Below are positions 1 through 7,991 of a stretch of DNA of 42,122 nucleotides, one piece after another. Source of the stretch: Archaeoglobales archaeon (GTDB taxonomy: Archaea; Halobacteriota; Archaeoglobi; Archaeoglobales; Archaeoglobaceae); assembly GCA_030055595.1 (NCBI GenBank), contig JASFYH010000015.1, positions 1 through 42,122 of the forward strand, in the 5' to 3' direction. The first letter of the stretch is position 1. Each line of letters starts with the position of its first letter. Both the position numbers and the translations under genes were made by a program. Below the pieces are notes generated by a model. The model was given only the letters and a program-made list of their open reading frames with translations. It searched no databases and was not told the DNA's origin.

Positions 1-551
1 ACTGCTGCCTTAGCTGCTGCCAGTGCGGATGGCTGTGTCTCGCCCATGATAAAGAAGTTCCCACCAGCGATTCCGTTAACGTAGCTGAAATGGCTTTCGA
101 CGATGAATTCGCCCTGCATCATCGGCACAGCATAACACTTCCTGCCACCAACTTCAAGTTCTCTTTCGTAGCCATCTCCGAAGAACTTCAGCTTGAAGCC
201 AGTGTCGAACTTGTCCTGCACATCGGGCAAGCCATTAAATGCTGCAGTGGTTGGAGCGGTGAGCACGCACTGCCCAATTCTTGCAAGCAATTGCTCTTCT
301 AAGCCCTTTTTGCTCATGTGGCAGATCTGAATATAGTAGCCGGGTCTTCCATCCGGAGTCTCAGAAGGCAAGGCTTTCTTCTCGATTCCCGCTTCTGCGG
401 GGCACATGATCACTGAAGTTCCAAAGCCAGTCGCCTCATTCGCGGAAACCCAAGCCCAGTAGTAGTCGTATGCGGTTATCAAAACCCTCGCAATTTTTAT
501 GTCGAAGGCCTCAGCAAAGGTTTCCTCAACTTCAACACCGTTCACTTTCAT
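1..551 (-). CDS. ftr: Formylmethanofuran:tetrahydromethanopterin N-formyltransferase, 5' part only
   Basis: This cytoplasmic enzyme moves the formyl group between methanofuran and tetrahydromethanopterin in the archaeal C1 pathway, the reverse acetyl-CoA/CO2 reduction route in Archaeoglobales. I translated the minus strand from the ATG at 551. The protein begins MKVNGVEVEETFAEAFDIKI and contains ATGFGTSVIMCPAEAG, ETPDGRPGYYIQI and EGEFIVES-like and AGGNFFIMGE stretches that match Ftr as remembered from Methanopyrus. About 183 residues are present; the family is near 297, so the C-terminal third lies outside the window. It stands alone, divergent from yjbQ, with its own TATA-like box about 30 bases upstream. 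Identification is firm. Confidence 0.93.
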   Translation of the reverse strand, partial: MKVNGVEVEETFAEAFDIKIARVLITAYDYYWAWVSANEATGFGTSVIMCPAEAGIEKKALPSETPDGRPGYYIQICHMSKKGLEEQLLARIGQCVLTAPTTAAFNGLPDVQDKFDTGFKLKFFGDGYERELEVGGRKCYAVPMMQGEFIVESHFSYVNGIAGGNFFIMGETQPSALAAAKAA

Positions 552-579
552 ACAATCACCATTCGCTATTTGCTAAGTT

Positions 580-598
580 GAGATTTAAATCTTTTCAA
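580..598 (-). promoter_or_regulatory. Promoter of ftr (BRE/TATA)
   Basis: Read on the minus strand, a purine-rich BRE-like GAAAAG is followed by ATTTAAATC (TATA core about 582-590). The predicted start of transcription is near 558-562, giving a very short leader before the ATG at 551. The box is seen directly; the start site is inferred from usual archaeal spacing. Confidence 0.55.
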
Positions 599-617
599 TT
601 CTTTTCAATATAGGTTG

Positions 618-630
618 TCTCTCCGAGAGA
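618..630. repeat. Short inverted repeat upstream of ftr
   Basis: TCTCTC-C-GAGAGA is a perfect 6-bp inverted repeat around one base. It lies about 30 bases upstream of the ftr TATA box and about 75 upstream of the yjbQ TATA box. It could be a regulator site; the arms are short enough to arise by chance. Confidence 0.3.
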
Positions 631-699
631 GCCATGTTCCGTTCTTATAAAACCAATTTTCTTATCGCTAAGAGATCCCCGAGTTTCTGGCAGGGAAAA

Positions 700-712
700 G
701 GCTAAATAACGC
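700..712 (+). promoter_or_regulatory. TATA box of yjbQ-rlmE
   Basis: The TATA-like element GGCTAAATAACGC is centred about 25 bases before the ATG at 731, so transcription would start at or next to the start codon (leaderless mRNA). No Shine-Dalgarno sequence precedes the ATG, which agrees. Confidence 0.45.
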
Positions 713-730
713 TAACCAGAAGTAGAGAAA

Positions 731-1111
731 ATGAATGCTTTGGAAGTAAAAACTACAAAGAGAACAGAGATCGTTGACATCACAGAAAAGGTCGAAGGAT
801 TGCTGAAAGGCAGTGGAATCGCTCTTATTTACACTCCGCACACAACCGCCTCGGTCATTTTGAATGAAGCGGAAAGCGGACTGCTTGAAGACATTCTTAA
901 AGCTCTTGAAAAAATTGTTCCCAAAAATGCGAGCTACAGGCATAACGAAATCGATAACAACGCTGAAGCTCACATTAAAGCTTCTTTGCTTGGAAATTCT
1001 GTGCTAATCCCCTTTGAAAACGGAAAACTCCAGCTCGGCACTTGGCAAAGAGTCCTATTTCTGGAATTCGATGGTCCAAGGACAAGAAAGGTGTTCGTGA
1101 GAGTTCTATGA
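731..1111 (+). CDS. yjbQ: YjbQ/UPF0047 family protein (secondary thiamine-phosphate synthase type)
   Basis: This is a small (126 aa) trimeric-fold protein of the YjbQ family. Members show weak thiamine-phosphate synthase activity in bacteria, but their true role is unsettled. The family hallmarks are all present: IYTPHTTASVILNE near residue 35, the DNNAEAHIKASLLG block that carries the metal-site Asp/His, QLGTWQRVLFLEFDGPR and a short basic tail. Length is typical. The stop overlaps the rlmE start by 4 bases (ATGA), so the two are probably translated together. Transcription seems leaderless. The family assignment is secure; the biochemical role in archaea is not. Confidence 0.9.
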   Translation: MNALEVKTTKRTEIVDITEKVEGLLKGSGIALIYTPHTTASVILNEAESGLLEDILKALEKIVPKNASYRHNEIDNNAEAHIKASLLGNSVLIPFENGKLQLGTWQRVLFLEFDGPRTRKVFVRVL

Positions 1112-1686
1112 GGGACAAAAGAGATCATTACTACTGGGAAGCTAAGAAGCAAGGCTATCGCAGTAGAGCTGCGTTCAAACTGAAGCAAATAAATCGGGAT
1201 TTCAGGCTAATCCGCAAGGGAGATCTTGTGCTTGATCTCGGTGCCACGCCGGGTGGCTGGAGTCAGGTTGCGGTGGAACTTGGGGCTTTCGTTGTTGCGG
1301 TTGACATAAACCCTATGGAAAAGCTTGAAGGCGTAACCTTCATTCAGGGCGACATTACCGACGAATCTCTCGTCGAGACCTTGCTTGAGATCAGCGATTG
1401 CTACGACGTAGTCATGAGCGATGCTTCGCCAAAGATCAGCGGAGTATGGACTGTAGACCATCTTCGCTCCGTTGATCTTGCGAGAGCAAGCTTCAGAATT
1501 GCACAGCAAGTTTTAAGGCTTGGAGGCAACTTCCTCGTTAAGGTTTTTCAGGGCGAAGAGATCCAGAACTTCTACAATGAGCTGAAGCCTCATTTCGGCT
1601 TCAAGAAATTCCACAGTCCGAAGGCTTCAAGAAAGAGCAGTGCGGAGATCTACTTCATCGGAAAGGGTTTCAAGGGCTTAAGATAG
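1108..1686 (+). CDS. rlmE: FtsJ/RlmE-like 23S rRNA 2'-O-ribose methyltransferase
   Basis: An S-adenosylmethionine-dependent methyltransferase of the FtsJ/RrmJ family, which methylates the ribose of a conserved uridine in the large-subunit A loop. The 192-aa protein from the ATG at 1108 has YRSRAAFKL, the SAM motif LDLGATPGGWSQVA, and the K-D-K-E catalytic tetrad: K24, D105 (SDASP), K145 (LVKVFQG) and E180 (SSAEIY). I prefer the ATG at 1108 to an upstream in-frame start at 1042, because it overlaps the yjbQ stop (ATGA) and gives the family's normal N-terminus. The 3' end overlaps the opposing MBL gene by 37 bases. Confidence 0.94.
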   Translation: MRDKRDHYYWEAKKQGYRSRAAFKLKQINRDFRLIRKGDLVLDLGATPGGWSQVAVELGAFVVAVDINPMEKLEGVTFIQGDITDESLVETLLEISDCYDVVMSDASPKISGVWTVDHLRSVDLARASFRIAQQVLRLGGNFLVKVFQGEEIQNFYNELKPHFGFKKFHSPKASRKSSAEIYFIGKGFKGLR

Positions 1687-2246
1687 GACTTTCTAACTTC
1701 GTTTCCATGCCCCGGATAAGCTATTTCCCATTCCATTTCAATAAACTCCTTTACAGACTCAAGATAGCGTTTATAATCACTGCAAAAGCTCCTTAGCGAG
1801 AGCTTACCACCATTTCTTATAAGATCACCACAATAGGCATTGGAACCTTTGAAAATGCAAACGCTCCCGGGAGTATGCCCCGGTAAGTGGACGGTCTTGA
1901 GACTGCTTTCGAGCTCAAAAATGCTCCGAACGTTCTCTGGTGCTCTATAATTGCTCAACTTTTCAAGCATTTTAGCCATCATTCCCATAAAACCACTGAA
2001 ATTGAATTCCTTCTCTCCAAGAACATAGGGCATGTCCTCGGGATGAACATAAATTGGACAGCCAAAGATCCTTTCCAGCTCCCTTGCTCCCGCGATGTGG
2101 TCGAAATGGGCATGGGTTATTATGATCGCATCAAGCTCTTCAATCTGTTTGGCTAAAAGCTTCCCGTCGGTTCCAGTGTCAATTAAAATCTTTCTGCTTC
2201 GATCTTCAATTAAATAAGCGTTGCAACCTCTCGACTTCAGCCTCAT
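1650..2246 (-). CDS. Metallo-beta-lactamase-fold hydrolase (glyoxalase II-like)
   Basis: A 198-aa binuclear-metal hydrolase of the MBL superfamily. Visible ligands are H45, H47, D49 and H50 (THAHFDH), H124 (LPGHTPGS), D141 (CGDLI) and H180 (YPGHG), the glyoxalase II/Zn-hydrolase pattern. It lacks the extra C-terminal domain of true glyoxalase II. The substrate cannot be read from sequence. It is the last gene of the thpR-cca-MBL-MBL operon, overlapping the preceding gene by 4 bases, which suggests a link to RNA ends, but that is guilt by association only. Its 3' end runs 37 bases into rlmE on the other strand. Confidence 0.85.
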   Translation of the reverse strand: MRLKSRGCNAYLIEDRSRKILIDTGTDGKLLAKQIEELDAIIITHAHFDHIAGARELERIFGCPIYVHPEDMPYVLGEKEFNFSGFMGMMAKMLEKLSNYRAPENVRSIFELESSLKTVHLPGHTPGSVCIFKGSNAYCGDLIRNGGKLSLRSFCSDYKRYLESVKEFIEMEWEIAYPGHGNEVRKSYLKPLKPFPMK

Positions 2247-2947
2247 AGCTCAAAGCTCATCAGATCTTCCGCTACAACAGCATTGAATTCGAGGAATTCA
2301 AGAATTCTGTCTTTCTGTGCGAGGGTCATTGGGTAAAGATGGGTTAGATAAAGCTTTTCAGCCTTGCAAGATCCAAGGCACTCTTTAAGATTCTCGGGCG
2401 TTGTGTGAAAGTCCGCCTTAGATCCAAAGGGCAAAGATAGCTCATGGATCACAACATCGCAATCCAAAGCGAACAACTCTGGAAAAGCCCTCGTGTCCCC
2501 GCTTATTGCTACAGCATCGTCTAAAATGTAAGCCCTGCTTTCGATCGTGTGTATTGTTGCAAGAGTATTCACTTCCAGTCCTCCAATCCCAAATGTTTCG
2601 TCTTCGCAAACAAAGAACTTCAGCTTTCCCCTTAGATAAGGATAGGCATTTAGCATGCTTTCCAAGAAGTTCTTTGTTCCCTTTGGACCATAGATCTCAA
2701 TTATATCGCCATCCATTAGCCATCTTGTCTTGAGGAGATTGATCAGATCTCCGTTATGATCTAAGTGGTTATGCGTCAGGCAAACCGCTTCTATTTCGGT
2801 GGGCTGAATACCGAGTTCTTCGAGTCTAAGCAAAGCCCCACAGCCAATATCAAAAAGAATCTTTGAGTCGCTTTCCACGAGAATTGAGCTTTGAGCCCTT
2901 TTTTCGCACGGCACTGAAACACCAGTGCCAAGAAAAGTGATCTTCAT
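2243..2947 (-). CDS. RNase Z-like metallo-beta-lactamase-fold protein
   Basis: A 234-aa MBL protein beginning MKITFLGTGVSVP, the usual RNase Z/arylsulfatase-type start, with THNHLDHNG (H59, H61, D63, H64), H133, SGDTR (D151), an HE pair at 168-169 and a late THL (H203). These fit the RNase Z-like branch, whose best-known member cuts the 3' trailer from tRNA precursors. True tRNase Z is about 300 aa and has a flexible arm that grips tRNA. I see no room for that arm here, so calling it tRNase Z would be unsafe. It sits directly after cca with a 4-base overlap, so a job at RNA 3' ends is attractive. Confidence 0.82.
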   Translation of the reverse strand: MKITFLGTGVSVPCEKRAQSSILVESDSKILFDIGCGALLRLEELGIQPTEIEAVCLTHNHLDHNGDLINLLKTRWLMDGDIIEIYGPKGTKNFLESMLNAYPYLRGKLKFFVCEDETFGIGGLEVNTLATIHTIESRAYILDDAVAISGDTRAFPELFALDCDVVIHELSLPFGSKADFHTTPENLKECLGSCKAEKLYLTHLYPMTLAQKDRILEFLEFNAVVAEDLMSFEL

Positions 2948-4245
2948 TCTCTCACCCCTAAAAATTCAGCAAGCTCTTCAATGATTGAAGCGGAGAGCAA
3001 CTCCTCTCCCTTCAGGATCTTAAAGCCTTTCTTAAGCTTTAAGCCAACATTCTTCCCGAGAGCTTGATAGTTTGCGACGACGTATTCCGAAACCGCTTCT
3101 TCTGGTTTCGTATGCCTTCTAAAGTCGAAAGCCCACCATCTACCATCCTCTAAGAAGGGTTCAAAAACCCTCTGCTTCGACAGAAAATTCTTCACATGAT
3201 CGTGGTCCTCAAATATGGGTCCAAGTTTTCTCGTGATCCTCGAAAGCTCCTTTATCTGACATTCAAAAAGCAGATAACATTTATCCTTGGCGAAATAGCT
3301 GAAGCGAAGGGGCATAAAGCCCTCTCTTTTTAGCATCTCGAAGATCTTTCTTCCCGCTCTTTCGAGCTGTGGATAAAGGTTGTCCTCAACAATGTCTGGC
3401 TTTTCAAACTCCAATGCGAAGATCTCAGAATTTCTGAGTTCCATAGCCTTCGAAATACTGTCCACTGAGATCCTTTTTCTTTTCGGAATAAAAAATTCGA
3501 TTGAGGGGTTTTCAAAGAAGAGTCTTGAAAGATGCACAAACCTTGCCAGATTATCTATGCTCAGATTTGCCGCAACGTTTCTTTTCTCGTCAACTGGATC
3601 AACTACAAAGAAAAATTCTCCTTTGCGAAGCTCCCCTTTCTTGGGGTCTATAACTGTTCTTCGGTCCCATCTACGAGCACTTTTAATGCATTCAATAAAA
3701 GAGCCGTAGAAAACTATTAGAAGCTCGCAGAGATAGCCTGAAAAGCCTCTGACTTTATATTCTGCACCATAAAGTCCATTAGCCTTCAGAAACAACTTCA
3801 AAAGTCTTATTTCGTTTTCTTTCCCTTTAACTCTTTCTTTAAGCCATTCATGGTGAAATGGTGTCCTGTCAACAGCAGAAATGATCTTATTGGCACTCTC
3901 AACCCTGTAGCATGGAACGAGATCGACTTCAACGCCTAAAAGCTCTCCATGAACATAGGGGTGCTCAGCGTATCTGAGCTCGAATTTTTCAAATATTTTT
4001 TTGCCGAGTTCAATAATTCGCTTTTCAAGCTCCTTTTTTAAAAGCTCAGAAGAGAAGAGAACGAATACATCTATCTCCAGATTGCCTCTGAGCCAGGTGT
4101 TCCTTGCATAGCTACCCACAAGCCTGTAATCAAGTGCCAAAGAATTTAGCTTTTCTAAAAGCTCCTTTTCAGCTCTCTTTGCCTTTTCAACTTCCTCCTC
4201 GTTTGGAATCGCAAGCTTAAGAGCTTCGCTTAGCAGTTCATTCAT
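2944..4245 (-). CDS. cca: CCA-adding tRNA nucleotidyltransferase, archaeal class I
   Basis: Adds and repairs the 3' CCA of tRNA from CTP and ATP without a nucleic acid template. The nucleotidyltransferase signature GSYARNTWLRG...EIDVF is at residues 45-61, with E58, D60 and D108 as the metal-binding carboxylates. DRTPFHHEWL and the long KVRGFSGYLCELLIVFYG helix match the Archaeoglobus enzyme closely. A TTG at 4263 would add six residues, but I chose the ATG at 4245: a GGTGG ribosome site sits just before it and the N-terminus then matches the family. The protein is 433 aa. It overlaps thpR by 8 bases and the next gene by 4. The only tRNA gene in this window does not encode CCA, so it needs this enzyme. 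Confidence 0.96.
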   Translation of the reverse strand: MNELLSEALKLAIPNEEEVEKAKRAEKELLEKLNSLALDYRLVGSYARNTWLRGNLEIDVFVLFSSELLKKELEKRIIELGKKIFEKFELRYAEHPYVHGELLGVEVDLVPCYRVESANKIISAVDRTPFHHEWLKERVKGKENEIRLLKLFLKANGLYGAEYKVRGFSGYLCELLIVFYGSFIECIKSARRWDRRTVIDPKKGELRKGEFFFVVDPVDEKRNVAANLSIDNLARFVHLSRLFFENPSIEFFIPKRKRISVDSISKAMELRNSEIFALEFEKPDIVEDNLYPQLERAGRKIFEMLKREGFMPLRFSYFAKDKCYLLFECQIKELSRITRKLGPIFEDHDHVKNFLSKQRVFEPFLEDGRWWAFDFRRHTKPEEAVSEYVVANYQALGKNVGLKLKKGFKILKGEELLSASIIEELAEFLGVRE

Positions 4246-4783
4246 TTCTGCCACCGAAAACAAAAAGATCCTTGTAGATCGGTCCTGAGGGCTTAAGAAT
4301 GCTTTGCTTCAGCCTGAAATCTTTTACGACCATCTCTCCAAAATCAAAGTCTTTATATTTTTCTAAGACTTTTTCAAGCTCTGGATTCCTTCTTTTAACC
4401 CTTGCAACTGTTACATGAGCCTCGAATGGTTTATCTCTTTCAAATCCGAGCTTTTTTAGTGCTAAATAAACGCTTTCTGCAAGCCTGATGATCTCTTCTC
4501 TGCCTTCTTCAATCCCAACCCAAACGACCCTTGGCTCCCCCTTTTTAGGAAACTTCCCGACACCTTTCAGAGCGATTTTAAAGTTTTTAAAGTCAACTCT
4601 TGAGAGAGAATTCTGAATTTCACTCAATTTAGCCTCTGGAACTTCTCCGAGGAACATCAAAGTTGTGTGGAGATTTTCCCGCTCAACAGTCTTCAAACCT
4701 TTAACCCGAGATAGCTCTGCAAGCAAAGGCGAGAGACTTTCCTTGATTTTCTCATCCATCTCAACCGCAACGAACAGCCTCAT
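4238..4783 (-). CDS. thpR: RNA 2',3'-cyclic phosphodiesterase (LigT/ThpR, 2H family)
   Basis: A 181-aa 2H phosphoesterase that opens 2',3'-cyclic phosphates at RNA ends to 2'-phosphates and can act in reverse as a 2'-5' ligase in vitro. The two HxT motifs are seen at H39-T41 (LHTTLMFLGEV) and H123-T125 (AHVTVARVK). The start MRLFVAVEMDEKIKESL is standard. It heads the operon with cca and two MBL hydrolases. A TATA-like box about 26 bases ahead of the ATG points to a leaderless transcript. The first gene of an operon that goes on to CCA addition suggests cleaning of tRNA or RNA 3' ends. Confidence 0.94.
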   Translation of the reverse strand: MRLFVAVEMDEKIKESLSPLLAELSRVKGLKTVERENLHTTLMFLGEVPEAKLSEIQNSLSRVDFKNFKIALKGVGKFPKKGEPRVVWVGIEEGREEIIRLAESVYLALKKLGFERDKPFEAHVTVARVKRRNPELEKVLEKYKDFDFGEMVVKDFRLKQSILKPSGPIYKDLFVFGGRNE

Positions 4784-4800
4784 TCGCTGTTTATAGGCGA

Positions 4801-4815
4801 GGAAGTTTAAAAATC
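4801..4815 (-). promoter_or_regulatory. TATA box of the thpR-cca-MBL operon
   Basis: Minus-strand GATTTTTAAACTTCC is centred about 26 bases from the ATG at 4783, so the transcript should begin on or next to the start codon. No Shine-Dalgarno precedes thpR. This is the only clear promoter seen for the four overlapping genes down to 1650. Confidence 0.55.
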
Positions 4816-4816
4816 T

Positions 4817-5383
4817 TTAGCCTAAATGAATTGAAATTAAGTAAATTGCGGAAATTAAGGTCGCAAACCCGAGTATTTTGCGAAGCTTTTCAAAACTAAC
4901 CTTCAGACTTTTACCAAAAAGTAAGACCACCAAGGTTGCTGAGGAAAAGCCCAAAACGTAAAATAAAGAAACAAGCAAAGGTCTTTCGCTCAAAACCGCT
5001 TCAGAAACTGCGATTCCCAAGAAGGGCGTAATGCATGGAAGCCATAGAAAAGTGAGAAGAAAGCCAATAAAGAAAGGCGGGAGCTTCATTTTTGATATTG
5101 AAGCCATTTTCGAAAATCTTTTTGAGATCTCCAATTCCAAACGGTCGCTGAGCAGATATGCTGAGAAGAACAGCAGTAGAATGCTTGCTAAAAGCCTTAA
5201 TCCGGAGATCAACACAGAAGTTAGGCTTAAAAGCGAGATCGACAGAATCAGACCAGCAAATAGAGCCAAGGAATCCTTTATCTCAAGCTTTGAGCCAGCA
5301 AACACTATGGGTAGCACTGGAAGGACGCATGGAGACAGAATGGATATGAAGCCCAGAAAAAATGCAATTAATTCTTCGAACAT
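4817..5383 (-). CDS. CcdA/DsbD-like membrane thiol-disulfide transporter
   Basis: A 188-aa integral membrane protein with about six hydrophobic helices. The family's paired cysteines, each in a proline-containing helix, are visible: C19 (LSPCVLP) and C117 (WLPCITP). CcdA/DsbD proteins carry electrons from cytoplasmic thioredoxin across the membrane to outward-facing thiols, for example for cytochrome c maturation. No partner (ResA-like thioredoxin, cytochrome genes) lies nearby. The ATG at 5383 is 14 bases after the YlbF-like gene, so the two are probably co-transcribed, though no ribosome site is seen. Confidence 0.85.
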   Translation of the reverse strand: MFEELIAFFLGFISILSPCVLPVLPIVFAGSKLEIKDSLALFAGLILSISLLSLTSVLISGLRLLASILLLFFSAYLLSDRLELEISKRFSKMASISKMKLPPFFIGFLLTFLWLPCITPFLGIAVSEAVLSERPLLVSLFYVLGFSSATLVVLLFGKSLKVSFEKLRKILGFATLISAIYLISIHLG

Positions 5384-5397
5384 GAAAAAATTGAAGT

Positions 5398-5754
5398 CTA
5401 CCTTCTGTAGACTTCTCCAACATCCAGCTCGAGGCGTTCGCTTATTATGTCAAGAATTTCGCCAATTGTTGAAAGTAGCCTGTTGTATGACTCGATGAAC
5501 ATGACTACACTTTCCCTTGCATTTAACTTCGATTGCAGATCTGTTAGCTCATTCAAAAGATCGTTATCAAAAACACCCGACATTTGCTTGGTTACAAAGT
5601 CCTGCTGTTTCTTCTGAAACTCAACGATCATACTCTGGGCTTCGCTATCCGCCTTCAGATTTTTCTCCATTTCCAAGAAGTCTCTGTATTCCTGCAGGTT
5701 CATCAACGCCTCAGCCAAGGCTTCAGCCTTTCCTCTAACTTCCTCATCTATCAT
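5398..5754 (-). CDS. YlbF/YmcA-family helical protein
   Basis: A soluble, almost wholly helical 118-aa protein. The pattern (EALAEALMNLQEYRDFLEMEKNLKAD at 11-36, then EFQKKQQDF near 49) is that of the YlbF/YmcA (Com_YlbF) family, known in Bacillus as part of a complex that steers RNase Y and mRNA turnover; its role in archaea is unknown. A GGGTGG ribosome site lies just before the ATG at 5754. A TATA-like box at about 5792-5804 fits a transcript start near 5771. It is probably co-transcribed with the CcdA-like gene. Confidence 0.75.
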   Translation of the reverse strand: MIDEEVRGKAEALAEALMNLQEYRDFLEMEKNLKADSEAQSMIVEFQKKQQDFVTKQMSGVFDNDLLNELTDLQSKLNARESVVMFIESYNRLLSTIGEILDIISERLELDVGEVYRR

Positions 5755-5807
5755 TAAACCACCCTTTTAAATTTCTACCACTTTTACTTGGCACTATATT
5801 AAGCTTT

Positions 5808-6443
5808 CTATCTTATCGGTTGCTGTGGAATCATTTGAGATAACAAGAGCCCAATAGCTTGGAAACCGATAAAGATCGCAACCAGAATCCCTGCAGAAAT
5901 TGCGGATCTGTTGAAATTTAGTTCTCTTGCATTCTTTACTGCAAAGACCCAGTAGACGTATTGCCAGAGCAAAACTACAATTCCAAAGATCGTAGGAGCG
6001 ATCAGTGTCCCAAGATCTAATTTAGCACCAGCTAATGCCTGAGAAAGTGATTCTATGGTTAGATAGGCGGTAATTGGGGTAAGAATGATCTGGGGGATAT
6101 AGCTGAAAGCGGTGAATTTTAGCAATGTAGAAAAGTTCCCTTTTCCACCAAAGATCGCTGAGAAGGCGTATAGCAATGCGGTAATGATGATCCAACCTAT
6201 AAAAACACCAGCAAAAGCTGTAATTGAACCGAATACTAAAGCTATTCCTCTAAGCATGCCCATTTGTCCCTCATCTATCTTCAAACCAAACTCTGCGAAG
6301 TTCTTCTGGATCGTTAGATCCACCGTAAAATAAACTGAGAGCACACCCAAGATCGCCGCAAGTAGAACGATCAGCAATGGCACCTTATAGCCAATATTTT
6401 TTCGTTCTGAAAAGAATTTGTCTGGATTTAACAGCACATCCAT
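5808..6443 (-). CDS. Yip1-domain integral membrane protein
   Basis: A 211-aa membrane protein with about five transmembrane segments after the N-terminal stretch MDVLLNPDKFFSERK, a common opening of archaeal and bacterial Yip1-domain proteins (NPxxFF then a hydrophobic core). Eukaryotic Yip1 proteins act in vesicle traffic; the prokaryotic role is unknown. I placed the start at the ATG at 6443 rather than an in-frame TTG at 6458, because a TATA-like TTATATA (6464-6470) is about 24 bases upstream, predicting a transcript that begins at this ATG. No operon partner is evident. Confidence 0.75.
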   Translation of the reverse strand: MDVLLNPDKFFSERKNIGYKVPLLIVLLAAILGVLSVYFTVDLTIQKNFAEFGLKIDEGQMGMLRGIALVFGSITAFAGVFIGWIIITALLYAFSAIFGGKGNFSTLLKFTAFSYIPQIILTPITAYLTIESLSQALAGAKLDLGTLIAPTIFGIVVLLWQYVYWVFAVKNARELNFNRSAISAGILVAIFIGFQAIGLLLSQMIPQQPIR

Positions 6444-6501
6444 GATTGCAGTATGCAACTTGGTATATAATATTTATCATCTGTAGGAAGGGAAAAATGT
6501 T

Positions 6502-7488
6502 CTAAGGAGCCTCTTTTAACTTCTTCAAAACTTCATTAGCAAAATACTTTGTTTTCAAATTACCTCCAAGGTCAGGGGTTGTTTTTCCACTTGCTATCGT
6601 CTCTTCAAGAGCTTTTTTGACCTTCTTAGCTTCTTCGGTATAGCCAAGGTGTTGAAGCATCATGCAAGCGGTTAGGATCATTGCGGTTGGGTTCGCAATT
6701 CCCTTCCCCGCAATATCAAACGCCGCCCCATGAACTGGCTCGAAGATCGCATATTTATCTCCAATGTTTGCTGAAGGGGCTATTCCAAGCCCGCCAACAA
6801 GTCCAGCGGTGAGATCGCTAACGATATCGCCGAACATGTTCGTGGTAACGATCACATCGAAGCGGTATGGATTCATTACGAGGAACATGCATGCAGCGTC
6901 TATGTAGTATTCGTTGAATTCTATGCCCGAATAATCTCTTGCAACCTTCCTGCAAGCTTCTCTGAAGATTCCGCATGTTTTCTTCATCACATTAGCTTTG
7001 TGCAATGCGGTGACTTTCTTTCGACCCTCTTTCTTTGCGAGCTCAAAAGCAAATCTCGCAATTCTTTCAGAAGCTTTCCTTGTTATGACTCTTATTGCAA
7101 CCGCTGAGTCTTCGAGTTCGAACTCGAAGCCTTTGTAAAGGCATTCTGTGTTCTCTCGAACAACAACAAGATCAAGCCCAGGGTAAAGGCACTTGACACC
7201 CCTTAAGGCTCTTGCGGGTCTTACATTTGCATAAGTCTCAAGTTCTTGGCGTAGGCGAACGATCACATCCGCCGCACTCTCGCCTGCAGCACCGAAAAGA
7301 ACTACAGAGTTCCTTCTACAAGCTTCAAGCGTTTCGTCAGGTAAAGCTTTTCCATATTTTTGCAAAGCCTGATCTCCCGCTTCGTAAAACTCGTATTGCA
7401 GACCAAGATCGAGTTCGTTCAAAATTAGCATTGTTGCGTCCATCACTTCCTTTCCTATGCCGTCTCCGGGGATCACTACTACCTTCAT
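6502..7488 (-). CDS. leuB: 3-isopropylmalate dehydrogenase
   Basis: An NAD-dependent beta-decarboxylating dehydrogenase that oxidises 3-isopropylmalate in leucine synthesis. It is 328 aa, starting [17 protein letters not shown], with the RPARAL and [15 protein letters not shown] substrate loops, the ALHKANVMK lysine block, and [19 protein letters not shown] carrying the metal-binding aspartates; [16 protein letters not shown] is represented by [16 protein letters not shown]. It overlaps leuD by 4 bases. The family includes isocitrate and homoisocitrate dehydrogenases. The adjoining small dehydratase subunit and close likeness to the Archaeoglobus LeuB favour leucine synthesis; a broader specificity cannot be excluded. 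Confidence 0.9.
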   Translation of the reverse strand: MKVVVIPGDGIGKEVMDATMLILNELDLGLQYEFYEAGDQALQKYGKALPDETLEACRRNSVVLFGAAGESAADVIVRLRQELETYANVRPARALRGVKCLYPGLDLVVVRENTECLYKGFEFELEDSAVAIRVITRKASERIARFAFELAKKEGRKKVTALHKANVMKKTCGIFREACRKVARDYSGIEFNEYYIDAACMFLVMNPYRFDVIVTTNMFGDIVSDLTAGLVGGLGIAPSANIGDKYAIFEPVHGAAFDIAGKGIANPTAMILTACMMLQHLGYTEEAKKVKKALEETIASGKTTPDLGGNLKTKYFANEVLKKLKEAP

Positions 7489-7964
7489 TTCATCACCGTT
7501 CTGCAGTAATTAATGAGACCACCACTTTCAACGATCTTAAGCAAAAACTCGGGCATTTCCTTTATTTTGTATTTCTCACCTTTTGATAAATTCACGATCA
7601 CGCCATTCTTCAGATCAAGCTCAATTTCGTCTCCTTCGCTGATCTTGTCGGTCTCTGAACATTCAATAACCATCAATCCGGAATTGATTGCATTTCTGAA
7701 GAAGATCCTCGCAAATGACTTCGCTATTACCGCACTAACTCCGAGACCCTTTAAAGCCAAAACCGCGTGCTCTCTGCTACTGCCACAGCCAAAGTTCCTG
7801 CCAGCAGCGATAAAATCACCTTTTTTTACTTTACTCGCAAAATCTTTCCTTAAGTTCTCAAAAGCATGTTTTGCAAGCTCTTCAGGTTCATTAAACACGA
7901 GGTATTTGCCCGGAATGATCAAATCCGTGTCTACGTCATCACCAAATTTCCACGCTTTTCCCAT
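7485..7964 (-). CDS. leuD: 3-isopropylmalate dehydratase small subunit
   Basis: The small, swivelling subunit of isopropylmalate isomerase, which pairs with the Fe-S large subunit LeuC. Signatures are [13 protein letters not shown] near residue 10 and [21 protein letters not shown] near 55. Length (159 aa) is typical for archaeal small subunits. leuC is not in this window, so the subunits are encoded apart or beyond a boundary. The gene leads leuB with a 4-base overlap. A TATA-like TTTTTAAATCC (7981-7991) lies about 22 bases upstream of the ATG, so the transcript is probably leaderless or nearly so. Confidence 0.92.
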   Translation of the reverse strand: MGKAWKFGDDVDTDLIIPGKYLVFNEPEELAKHAFENLRKDFASKVKKGDFIAAGRNFGCGSSREHAVLALKGLGVSAVIAKSFARIFFRNAINSGLMVIECSETDKISEGDEIELDLKNGVIVNLSKGEKYKIKEMPEFLLKIVESGGLINYCRTVMK

Positions 7965-7991
7965 GAATTCCGTTTTCAGAGGATTTAAAAA

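Noticed and set aside
1042-1107. Upstream in-frame start for rlmE
   Set aside because: It lies inside yjbQ, lacks a ribosome site, and adds 22 residues not found in the family; the ATG at 1108 forms an ATGA overlap.
2243-2947. Firm annotation as tRNase Z
   Set aside because: The protein is about 70 residues shorter than typical RNase Z and seems to lack the flexible arm that binds tRNA, so I kept it as RNase Z-like.
6502-7488. Isocitrate or homoisocitrate dehydrogenase instead of LeuB
   Set aside because: The overlap with leuD and close resemblance to Archaeoglobus LeuB make 3-isopropylmalate dehydrogenase more likely, though specificity is not proved.
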